From positions 1 through 10,896 of the forward strand of contig PXDA01000043.1 of the NCBI GenBank assembly GCA_003566505.1: a stretch of 10,896 nucleotides of DNA, in the 5' to 3' direction. The notes under the pieces were generated by a model. The model was not told where the DNA came from. It did no database searches and worked only from the letters and a program-made list of their open reading frames with translations. The stretch comes from Mollicutes bacterium (GTDB taxonomy: Bacteria; Bacillota_I; Bacilli_A; RF39; UBA660). A program made the translations under genes and the position numbers. Numbering within the stretch: the stretch's first letter is position 1; every line of letters starts with the position of its first letter. This document shows, piece after piece, positions 4,502 through 10,896 of this stretch.

Positions 4502-7369
4502 TCACCCTTTTTTTAATTTTTTATGTCCACTAAAAACCAACTGCCACTGATCATAACGTTTTTCTACTTTGCCGTTTATTTTGACAATATCACCTTCTGC
4601 TATATCTAGGTCTTGATATTGCTTCGGAAAAATAACAACTTCCAAATTATCATATTCATCAGCAATGGTCAAAAAAGCCATTTTTTCTTTTTTCTTGGTT
4701 TCTATTTCACGAAATTTTTCGACAATCCCTATTACCGTAATATTACGATCAAAATAATTATCTACTTGATTTAAAGCAATTATTCGCTCCGCTTGCGCTT
4801 TAAATTCGCTAACAGGATGCTCTTTTAAATAAACACCCAAATGCGCTTGTTCATGCGCTAATAACTCAGCGGAAGTAAATTCGTCACTAACCACAATTTC
4901 CGGTTTTGGTGTCTTAGCATCCCCCATATTAAAATTTAAATCACCATAATTTAACAGCCGCTCCATATTATTAAATAACGTTTGCCGATTATAACCAAAA
5001 TTATCAAGCGCACCCACTAAAATTAACGCTTTTAACACATTTTCGTTTAATAATTGGCGATCAATACGACTGACAAAATCAAAAATATCTTGAAATGGTT
5101 TTTCTTGTCTTGCTTTTAAAATAGCAGCTACCGTTTGGCGACCAACATTTTTTATCATTAATAATGGTGGTATAATCCGCCCCTTTTCTCCGATATATTT
5201 TTCACCACTTTTATTAACATCAAGTGCAACGATTGGAACTTGAAAACGACGACACTCATTAATATATTCCTTCGTTTTAATATCACTACCCAAAGAATGG
5301 TTCAAAAGTGTTGCTAAAAACAAATGGGGATAATGAGCTTTTAAATAAGCCATTTTAAAAGCAATTATTGCATAGGAAACCGAATGCGCTTTATTAAAAC
5401 CATATTCAGCAAATTTTAAAATCAAAGCAAAAATTTCTTCAGCAACTTGCGCACTATAATTTTTTTGCGTAGCATTTTTAATAAATTTTTCCTTCTCTCG
5501 CGCGAGTAACGCTTTCTTTTTCTTACTCATTGCTTTTCGTAAAACATCTGCTTCAGCCATTGAATAGCCACCCATTAAATGGGCAATTTGCATAATTTGC
5601 TCTTGATAAACAATAACGCCATAAGTTGGTTTTAAAATATTAGTTAAATCAGGATGATAATAAGTTATTTTTTCTTTTTGTTGTTTTCTTCTAATAAAAA
5701 CTTCTAAATTATTCATAGGACCAGGGCGATAAAGCGCAATTGCGGCATAAACATCAGCAAAATTAACTGGTTGTAAATTTTGTAAAAATTTCATCATGCC
5801 ACCAGATTCAAATTGAAAAACACCAACGGTAGCTCCTTTTTGAAAAAGTTGCATCGTTTTTTCATCTTGCAAAGGAATTTCGGAAAAATCCATTCCTACT
5901 TGTTTTAACACTTCATCCATAATAGTTAAATTTTTCAATCCCAAAAAATCCATTTTCAAAAGACCTAAAGCCTCTAAATATTCCATTGTATAAGCCGCTA
6001 CTAAGTTATCATCACGCTTTACTAAAGGAATAATATTAGTCAATTCTTCATCAGACATAATAACACCAGCCGCATGAATAGAAGTATGTCTTTTCAAACC
6101 AACAAACTGCAAAGCAATTTGATAAACATTTTTTAATTCACTACTCGACAGTAATTTTTGTACTTCTGGATTTTGGCGATTGGCCTGGAGCGTTTTTTGG
6201 GGATCAATTTTTTTGCATAACTTATCAATTTTTGTTAAATCAACCATTAAGACACGACCAACATCACGCAAGACTTGTTTGCTTCCTAAAGTTCCAAAAG
6301 TAATAATCGGTGCCACTTTTTGATTGCCATATTTTTGCATACAATAATGAATAACTTCTTCGCGCCGGTCATCAGCAAAATCAATATCAATATCTGGCAT
6401 ACTACTACGCTCTGGATTTAAAAACCGTTCAAACAACAAATCATATTTTAACGGATCAACATCAGTAATTCCCAAACAATAAGATACTAATGAACCAGCC
6501 GCACTGCCCCGTCCTGGCCCTACTAAAATTTTTTCTTTTTTGGCATAATTAACAAAATCTTGCACAATTAAAAAATAATCACAAAATTGCATTTTTCGAA
6601 TTACTTGCAGTTCATACTTTAATCGTTCAATATAAGCACGGTTGACAACATCGCCAAAACGATTACGCATGCCTTCTTTACAATGTTTTTTCAAAAGTTC
6701 ATAACTATCTTCATTAGGCTTAAACTGCGGAATTTTTGGTTTTGTCGCAGGCATTGTTAACTGACATAAATTGACAATCTCTTCATTTTCTTTCGTAGTT
6801 TGGTATGAAAAATGATAATCTTCTTTGCTTGGTTTAATCTCTTCACATGTTAAACCTTCTTTAATCGCTTTTAAATAACGTAAATATTTTTTCTCTTCCG
6901 CTTGCAAATATAAAATAGGCCGCAAGAAAACTTTTTTGCCAGATGTTATTGCTTCTTTTTCTTTTTCATCGCTATAGCACTGATAAATATGAGTAAATAT
7001 TTTATTTAAATAATGATATAAATTAAGCGAAGAAAAAGGAACGACACAAACCAAGTGTTCCCCATAAGAAGCGAGATCATCAATTTGTATATTATCAATT
7101 AGATTTATTTTTATTAATGCTTGATAACCTTGATAATTTTTGGCATATAAAACAATTGGTTCACCATCAATCATAATTTCCAAACCAATAATGGGCTTAA
7201 TGTTATTTTTTTGACATTTTTGATAAAACTCATAAACCCCTGATAAATTATCATCAGTGATTGTCAGTGCTAATACATTATTCTTTTTCGCATAAGCAAT
7301 CAAATCATCAATTTTAATCATGCTTTGTAAAAGAGAATAATCAGTTTTGATATACAATGGTGCATTCAT
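4502..7369 (-). CDS. dnaE: DNA polymerase III alpha subunit, DnaE type
   Basis: Predicted 955 residues, somewhat short for DnaE (about 1,100 in Bacillus). It synthesises DNA at the fork; in Firmicutes that also carry PolC, DnaE extends primers mainly on the lagging strand (family knowledge). Domains in order: an N-terminal PHP domain (about 1-200), the polymerase core, tandem helix-hairpin-helix (IKNVG, then a DFVSRID segment) and an OB fold (MAFLTIADEYDNLEVVIFPKQY). Catalytic Asp326 and Asp328 lie in PDIDIDF; the third, Asp474, lies in LLKMDFLGL with Lys472. VGPGRGSAAGS and FNKAHSVSYA are also clear. The PHP metal ligands are gone (HxHxH region YIKTDYS, TDH reads TDDN), resembling Bacillus DnaE, so no proofreading is expected there. 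The ATG at 7369 was chosen because GGGAGG lies 7 nt upstream; the in-frame ATG at 7405 lies upstream of the predicted transcription start near 7390. Confidence 0.95.
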   Translation of the reverse strand: MNAPLYIKTDYSLLQSMIKIDDLIAYAKKNNVLALTITDDNLSGVYEFYQKCQKNNIKPIIGLEIMIDGEPIVLYAKNYQGYQALIKINLIDNIQIDDLASYGEHLVCVVPFSSLNLYHYLNKIFTHIYQCYSDEKEKEAITSGKKVFLRPILYLQAEEKKYLRYLKAIKEGLTCEEIKPSKEDYHFSYQTTKENEEIVNLCQLTMPATKPKIPQFKPNEDSYELLKKHCKEGMRNRFGDVVNRAYIERLKYELQVIRKMQFCDYFLIVQDFVNYAKKEKILVGPGRGSAAGSLVSYCLGITDVDPLKYDLLFERFLNPERSSMPDIDIDFADDRREEVIHYCMQKYGNQKVAPIITFGTLGSKQVLRDVGRVLMVDLTKIDKLCKKIDPQKTLQANRQNPEVQKLLSSSELKNVYQIALQFVGLKRHTSIHAAGVIMSDEELTNIIPLVKRDDNLVAAYTMEYLEALGLLKMDFLGLKNLTIMDEVLKQVGMDFSEIPLQDEKTMQLFQKGATVGVFQFESGGMMKFLQNLQPVNFADVYAAIALYRPGPMNNLEVFIRRKQQKEKITYYHPDLTNILKPTYGVIVYQEQIMQIAHLMGGYSMAEADVLRKAMSKKKKALLAREKEKFIKNATQKNYSAQVAEEIFALILKFAEYGFNKAHSVSYAIIAFKMAYLKAHYPHLFLATLLNHSLGSDIKTKEYINECRRFQVPIVALDVNKSGEKYIGEKGRIIPPLLMIKNVGRQTVAAILKARQEKPFQDIFDFVSRIDRQLLNENVLKALILVGALDNFGYNRQTLFNNMERLLNYGDLNFNMGDAKTPKPEIVVSDEFTSAELLAHEQAHLGVYLKEHPVSEFKAQAERIIALNQVDNYFDRNITVIGIVEKFREIETKKKEKMAFLTIADEYDNLEVVIFPKQYQDLDIAEGDIVKINGKVEKRYDQWQLVFSGHKKLKKG

Positions 7370-7395
7370 ACTAGCACCTCCCATCATTTGTTTAA

Positions 7396-7424
7396 ATATT
7401 ATCATATAAGATTTTATGAGTCAA
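7396..7424 (-). promoter_or_regulatory. dnaE promoter
   Basis: On the minus strand TTGACT (7424-7419) is followed after 17 bp by TAATAT (7401-7396), which is preceded by TGA, giving an extended -10. The predicted start near 7390 leaves a leader of about 20 nt containing the GGGAGG. The -35 is only 8 bp from the -35 of the rpmB promoter facing the other way. Confidence 0.7.
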
Positions 7425-7432
7425 AAAATTAG

Positions 7433-7461
7433 TTGACTTTATGGGTTTTCTGTGATAAATT
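7433..7461 (+). promoter_or_regulatory. rpmB promoter
   Basis: TTGACT (7433-7438), a 17-bp spacer and TAAATT (7456-7461) preceded by TGA form a good sigma-A type promoter with an extended -10. The predicted start near 7468 gives a leader of about 27 nt ending in AAGGAGG. It has the same design as the dnaE promoter and stands back to back with it. Confidence 0.75.
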
Positions 7462-7494
7462 GAGGTAGCAAAGACAACGTGAAGGAGGTTGCAG

Positions 7495-7671
7495 ATGGCG
7501 AAAAGAATAACTAATAAGAAACCCCAATTTGGTCATAATCGGTCACATGCTTTAAATGCAACAGCGAAAAAGTGGCGATTAAATTTACAAAAAATAAGAC
7601 TTGCCGATGGTCGTACCGTAAAATTAACAGCGCGGGAGATTAAAAATTTAAAAAAAGCAAAAAAAAACTAA
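7495..7671 (+). CDS. rpmB: 50S ribosomal protein L28
   Basis: Predicted 58 residues, the normal size for L28, a small basic protein of the large ribosomal subunit. The family pattern is clear: GHNRSHALNATAKKW (about 13-27), NLQKIRL (30-36), then the C-terminal TAREIKNLKK. The N-terminal Cys present in many L28 proteins is absent (MAKRITNKKPQF), as in the zinc-independent forms. The ATG at 7495 lies 6 nt after AAGGAGG; a TTG at 7489 would fall directly against that site and was not chosen. It is a single-gene unit between its own promoter and a terminator formed by its last codons. Confidence 0.95.
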   Translation: MAKRITNKKPQFGHNRSHALNATAKKWRLNLQKIRLADGRTVKLTAREIKNLKKAKKN

Positions 7672-7686
7672 GCATTTAGTTTTTTT
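7661..7686. terminator. Bidirectional terminator between rpmB and efp
   Basis: A stem of AAAAAAACTAA paired with TTAGTTTTTTT closes a GCAT loop. The stem is AT-rich with one G-C pair, but it has long A and T runs on either side that suit both strands. It overlaps the end of rpmB and touches the efp stop codon (7688-7686). Efficiency is uncertain because the stem is weak. Confidence 0.6.
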
Positions 7687-8243
7687 TATTGCCGCGAATC
7701 ATAAGCACCAGTTCGCGTTGATATTAAAACTTTATCACCTGTTTTTACAAACATCGGTACTTTTACTTTTAAATCATTTTCTAAAATAGCATCTTTATTA
7801 GCATTATTAACCGTATTACCCTTCGTTGCTGGTTCGGTTTCTTTTACTTGATAAGCTATTTTTTCTGGTAGTTGCATACCAAGCAGTTCCCCTTCATAGA
7901 AAACAACATTAACATTTAATCCCTCTTTTAAAAATTTTGTTTGCTCTTCTATTTGCTTTTTAGGAATCATTATTTGTTCAAAAGTAGCCATATTCATAAA
8001 ACAATATTCATCATTATTAACATATAAAAATTGCATTTCTTCTTTATTAATTAAAGCTTGTTCAAATTTAATGTTAGTATTAAAAGTTTTATCAATAATA
8101 GCACCCGTACGCATATTTTTTAATTTTAAACGCATAAAAGCCGGGCCTTTTCCCGGTTTAACATGTAAAAAATCTAAAACTAAAAATATTTGACCATCGT
8201 GGATGATAGACATCCCATTTTTTAAATCATTAATATGAATCAT
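7686..8243 (-). CDS. efp: Translation elongation factor P
   Basis: Predicted 185 residues, the usual EF-P length. EF-P binds between the P and E sites and relieves ribosome stalling at runs of proline. The three-domain pattern is clear. Domain I carries the loop HVKPGKGPAF with Lys32 at its tip, the residue modified in this family (5-aminopentanol in Bacillus; the modification here is inferred). Domain II contains EEMQFLYVNNDEYCFMN and ATFEQI. The C-terminal OB domain has TEPATKGNTVNNANKDA, VPMFVKTGD and the ending TRTGAYDSRQ. GAGG lies 6 nt before the ATG and directly follows the rpmG stop codon (TAAGAGG), 10 nt from stop to start, so the two genes are co-translated. The proline-rich surface protein at 462-1517 is the kind of product EF-P helps make. 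Confidence 0.95.
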   Translation of the reverse strand: MIHINDLKNGMSIIHDGQIFLVLDFLHVKPGKGPAFMRLKLKNMRTGAIIDKTFNTNIKFEQALINKEEMQFLYVNNDEYCFMNMATFEQIMIPKKQIEEQTKFLKEGLNVNVVFYEGELLGMQLPEKIAYQVKETEPATKGNTVNNANKDAILENDLKVKVPMFVKTGDKVLISTRTGAYDSRQ

Positions 8244-8253
8244 TTTTTACCTC

Positions 8254-8421
8254 TTATTTTTTTTCTTTATGTAAATTTGTCTTGCGACACTTAGGACAAT
8301 ATTTTTTTAGTTCTAGTTTATCTGGTGTATTACGTTTGTTTTTTTCACTGCGATAGTTTTCTTCCTTACAAATCGAACATTGTAATGTTATTCTCTCGCG
8401 GGCTTCACCTTTTTTCGCCAT
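8254..8421 (-). CDS. rpmG: 50S ribosomal protein L33, zinc-ribbon form
   Basis: Predicted 55 residues. The sequence begins MAKKGEARERITLQC and carries two CxxC pairs, Cys15/Cys18 (CSIC) and Cys42/Cys45 (CPKC), which bind zinc in the C+ form of L33. The middle part NYRSEKNKRNTPDKLELKKY is typical of the family. AAAGGAG lies 7 nt before the ATG. It follows the PBP gene by 37 nt and precedes efp by 10 nt. A class B PBP next to rpmG is an arrangement known in Bacilli (from memory: pbp3-rpmG in Staphylococcus). No Zur-like operator is evident upstream. Confidence 0.95.
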   Translation of the reverse strand: MAKKGEARERITLQCSICKEENYRSEKNKRNTPDKLELKKYCPKCRKTNLHKEKK

Positions 8422-8447
8422 CTTAATTCTCCTTTCGCTCCTTAAAC

Positions 8448-8476
8448 ATTATAGCAAATTATTCATATATTGCAAA
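8448..8476 (-). promoter_or_regulatory. Promoter of rpmG-efp
   Basis: On the minus strand TTTGCA (8476-8471, 4 of 6) is followed by 17 bp and a perfect TATAAT (8453-8448), preceded by TGC as an extended -10. The -35 and spacer lie in the last PBP codons. It would let the ribosomal and EF-P genes be transcribed at a higher level than the wall gene upstream. Confidence 0.7.
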
Positions 8477-10513
8477 GAAATTTTCAATAACTTGTTGCGA
8501 AATACGACGATTAACAAAACTGCGCCGGGTACTAGGATTATCTTTATGATAAAAATTAGGCGTAGCGACAGTAAAAGAAACAATTGGTTCTTCAAATGGC
8601 GCATAAGCAACAAAAGCATTGCTTAGCGTTAATTGATCAATCATGCCATCGCCAGTCGTATCAACAAAACTTTCACTTGTCCCGGTCTTACCCGCTACTT
8701 CTAAATGCCTTGGCGCATGCCAAAAGCCCGTGCCGCCCGTTTGCATAACACGACGAAACCCTTCTTGGATGCGTGTTAAATATTCTTCTTTACCATCCAA
8801 TTCATTTAATATTTCACGAGTTTGATTATGCACTAAATAAGTTAAACTAGGTTCCGATGGTTGATAAACTTGTTTTAATATTTGTGGTTTTAAACGCAGA
8901 CCATCATTAGCAATAGTACTAACATATTGCGAGAGTTGTAAAGGCGTATAATTATCATATTGACCGATGGCAAAGTCTAATAAATGACCTGATGATAAAC
9001 TAGTACCACGATATCCTCTTGTTTCATTAGGAAGATCTATTTCGGTTTTGACACCTAAACCAAATTGTGCAAAACCATCACGATAAATCGTAAAAGCATC
9101 TTTATCAATACTTAGGGGCTGGTTATAATGATATTCGGCACCACCAACTTTAATAGCACTTTGGTATTGATACGAATTAGATGATCGACTCATAGCAGTA
9201 ATATCATCTAGTAAACCTAAATTAGTCCAAGAACATTTCGCTGGTGTATTAGCAATTTTAATACAAAAATCGCGTCTTCGCTCGCCAATGGTTAAAGCAT
9301 CATTATTATAAGCAACCATATGTGATGCTCCTTTTACAACCGAGCCTGGCACAATCGAATCTGTTAAAACACCTGGAATATAATCATAAACATCAAACCC
9401 GTCTTCAGTTTCATAAACCTTTTTAGCCGCCATTGCCAAAATTTCACCATTTTGCGGATTTTGAATTACCACAAAAGCGCGATCTAAATATTCCGTGTTA
9501 GGTTCCTCCTTGGCTTGTAATAATTCTTTTTTTAATATTGCCTCCACTTGTTTTTGTAATTCGATATCGATTGTCAAAACAATGTCATGGCCACGCTTGC
9601 CATCTGCTATTAAATGTCGCTGCCCATTAATTAATTCATATTTTGCTTTCTGCCCCCGTAGATATTCATCAAATTGTTTTTCAATATAACTAGCCCCCAC
9701 CCGATCATCAAGCCGATAGCCCTCTGCTAGGTAATGATCTTTTAACTCTGCCGGCAAGCCACTGCTAACACGACCAAGTATCGAACGAAAAACTTCTTCA
9801 TATGGATAAGTGCGTTGCCAACTTAAATTAGTAGCAAATCCTGGTAACTGATCTAGATTTTCACTAACGAGAGCATATTCTTTTTCACTAACTGCTTGAT
9901 TTTTAATGTTTTTACGACTAAACCAATAGCCATCATTCATTAAAAAATAAATATAAGCTGCTTGCTTATCAAGTTTAGTAAATTGTTCTAAATCTTTATC
10001 ACTAATGCGTGCGAATTTCATTTGTCTAATTTCAGTTCTTGTCAAGCGTCTTTCCGATAATTGCTGCCATTCTTCTTTAGTAATTTTTGCTTTCCCTTCT
10101 TCTGGATTATGAAACAACCAAAATTCTTTTAATTGACGTTCGCTAAGTTTTTCATAAGGAACCGTAATAGCATCAGCCAGCCAATAAGCCATTTGCATTT
10201 CTTGTTGTCTTGTAACCCCAGGCAATTTTTGGTAAGTAATGGTTTTAATTGGTTCATTATCAACTATTAAACGATGATTACGATCATAAATACGACCCCG
10301 CGGTGCCGTTTCACCATAAACTATTTGCCGGTTTACGGCCGCTAATTTTTGCAGATGATACTCATGCTCATTTATTTGAATGGCGTATAAATTAATTGTT
10401 AAAGCCAAAAATAAAATAAAAATCAAGGCGGTCAAAAAATAATAGCGATGCACTATTTCACCTTGTAAATTACGATGTTTTTTAACATATTTGGCGTTAA
10501 CAACTTTTCGCAT
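8459..10513 (-). CDS. Class B penicillin-binding protein (transpeptidase, PBP2/PbpA-like)
   Basis: Predicted 684 residues. It cross-links peptidoglycan outside the membrane, most likely for side-wall elongation by similarity to Bacillus PbpA/PbpH (inference). It has a short basic cytoplasmic tail, one TM anchor (about 25-45), an N-terminal dimerisation region with APRGRIYDR (70-78) and the PVGASYIEKQFD-like segment RVGASYIEKQFDEYLRG. The transpeptidase domain has all three motifs: SVVK (Ser391, Lys394), SSN (Ser444-Asn446) and KTG (609-611). After KTG the loop DTTGDGMID (618-626) resembles the Asp-rich, EF-hand-like loop of the Bacillus PBPs. No key residue is missing, so the cell should make cross-linked peptidoglycan. 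The ATG at 10513 follows AAAGGA by 10 nt. The gene begins 17 nt after the nfo stop, so nfo and this gene are probably one transcript. Confidence 0.93.
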   Translation of the reverse strand: MRKVVNAKYVKKHRNLQGEIVHRYYFLTALIFILFLALTINLYAIQINEHEYHLQKLAAVNRQIVYGETAPRGRIYDRNHRLIVDNEPIKTITYQKLPGVTRQQEMQMAYWLADAITVPYEKLSERQLKEFWLFHNPEEGKAKITKEEWQQLSERRLTRTEIRQMKFARISDKDLEQFTKLDKQAAYIYFLMNDGYWFSRKNIKNQAVSEKEYALVSENLDQLPGFATNLSWQRTYPYEEVFRSILGRVSSGLPAELKDHYLAEGYRLDDRVGASYIEKQFDEYLRGQKAKYELINGQRHLIADGKRGHDIVLTIDIELQKQVEAILKKELLQAKEEPNTEYLDRAFVVIQNPQNGEILAMAAKKVYETEDGFDVYDYIPGVLTDSIVPGSVVKGASHMVAYNNDALTIGERRRDFCIKIANTPAKCSWTNLGLLDDITAMSRSSNSYQYQSAIKVGGAEYHYNQPLSIDKDAFTIYRDGFAQFGLGVKTEIDLPNETRGYRGTSLSSGHLLDFAIGQYDNYTPLQLSQYVSTIANDGLRLKPQILKQVYQPSEPSLTYLVHNQTREILNELDGKEEYLTRIQEGFRRVMQTGGTGFWHAPRHLEVAGKTGTSESFVDTTGDGMIDQLTLSNAFVAYAPFEEPIVSFTVATPNFYHKDNPSTRRSFVNRRISQQVIENFFAIYE

Positions 10514-10530
10514 ATACCACTTTTCCTTTC

Positions 10531-10896
10531 TTATTGATAATACGCTCGTACTTTTTCTTTCATTGCGGGATCAAACTTTTTTTCGCGAATCATTGCAATT
10601 TCAAATTTATAAGGTGGATAAATTCGTTTTTTATCATTTTCGCTTTTACTTATATAAGGTGTTTCTAAAATTTTGGGAATATTTTTTAACTGGGGATGAT
10701 AAATAATTTTTAATAAATTAGCAAATCCTAAATCACCAAAACCTAAATTTTCATGACGATCTTTATGACTACCCAGCATATTTTTACTATCATTAACATG
10801 AATACATGCTAGTTTATCAAGCCCAAAAATTTGCTCAACTTCTGCTAAAATTTGCGTAAAGTTACTAATATCATAACCAGCATCATGTAAATGACA
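10531..10896 (-). CDS. nfo: Endonuclease IV, C-terminal part (AP endonuclease; runs off the window)
   Basis: The frame is open to the window edge, giving 121 residues of the C-terminal half of a TIM-barrel AP endonuclease that cuts DNA at abasic sites. Zinc-site motifs in order: CHLHDAGYD (His ligand), CIHVNDSKN (His ligand), SHKDRHENLGFG (the DRH Asp and His ligands) and PKILETPY (Glu ligand). The ending PAMKEKVRAYYQ is normal in length. All ligands expected in this part are present, so the enzyme looks functional. An internal ATG at 10779 is not the start, because the frame and the conserved motifs continue upstream. It sits 17 nt before the PBP gene. Confidence 0.93.
   Translation of the reverse strand, partial: CHLHDAGYDISNFTQILAEVEQIFGLDKLACIHVNDSKNMLGSHKDRHENLGFGDLGFANLLKIIYHPQLKNIPKILETPYISKSENDKKRIYPPYKFEIAMIREKKFDPAMKEKVRAYYQ

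Noticed and set aside
8643..8825. Plus-strand open frame of 60 codons
   Set aside because: It lies antisense to the conserved KTG region of the PBP gene and has no start signal.
9495..9689. Plus-strand open frame of 64 codons
   Set aside because: It is antisense to the PBP transpeptidase region, with no family pattern and no ribosome site.
10491..10706. Plus-strand open frame of 71 codons
   Set aside because: It spans the nfo-PBP junction on the opposite strand, and both of those genes are firmly supported by conserved motifs.
10531..10779. Separate 82-codon gene starting at the ATG at 10779
   Set aside because: The same frame continues to the window edge with endonuclease IV zinc-site motifs (CHLHDAGYD, HVNDSK), so this ATG is internal to nfo.

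Overview
The window is AT-rich, uses the standard bacterial code (Trp is TGG and TGA occurs as a stop) and has strong Shine-Dalgarno sites before nearly every gene. A Firmicutes-type replicative DnaE, a MurT/GatD-type pair, a class B penicillin-binding protein next to rpmG, and a Bacillus-style EF-P point to a low-GC Gram-positive (Bacillota, Bacilli/Erysipelotrichia-like, or a wall-bearing relative of the Mollicutes). I cannot name the species. Every part of the window is close to a gene. The largest gene-free gaps are about 155 bp (1518-1673) and 125 bp (7370-7494), and both hold divergent promoters. I see no tRNA, rRNA, CRISPR array or insertion sequence.

Layout. (1) 1-1609, minus strand: a two-gene surface-protein unit. 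A membrane-anchored protein with a Listeria-Bacteroides repeat and a Thr-Pro-Ser linker is followed by a secreted Big2-type protein cut by the window edge. The ribosome-binding site of the second gene overlaps the stop codon of the first. (2) 1642-3695, plus strand: a MurT-like Mur ligase homologue and a GatD-like amidotransferase homologue overlapping by 4 nt, ended by a two-way terminator. (3) 3683-7424, minus strand: DNA polymerase III alpha (dnaE), then an unrecognised 256-residue protein with its own promoter. (4) 7433-7671, plus strand: rpmB (L28), transcribed away from dnaE from a back-to-back promoter pair. (5) 7686-10896, minus strand: the nfo (C-terminal part), class B PBP, rpmG (L33) and efp cluster, with an extra promoter just before rpmG.

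Most of this is core metabolism: replication, repair, translation and wall elongation. The most unusual item is the MurT/GatD-like pair. In working systems these two proteins amidate the D-Glu of lipid II. Here the GatD homologue contains no cysteine at all and lacks the catalytic His, and the MurT homologue has lost several ATP/metal-site residues. Both reading frames are nevertheless intact, translationally coupled and led by a good promoter. This looks like a maintained pseudoenzyme pair rather than decaying genes, although the sequence alone cannot prove that.
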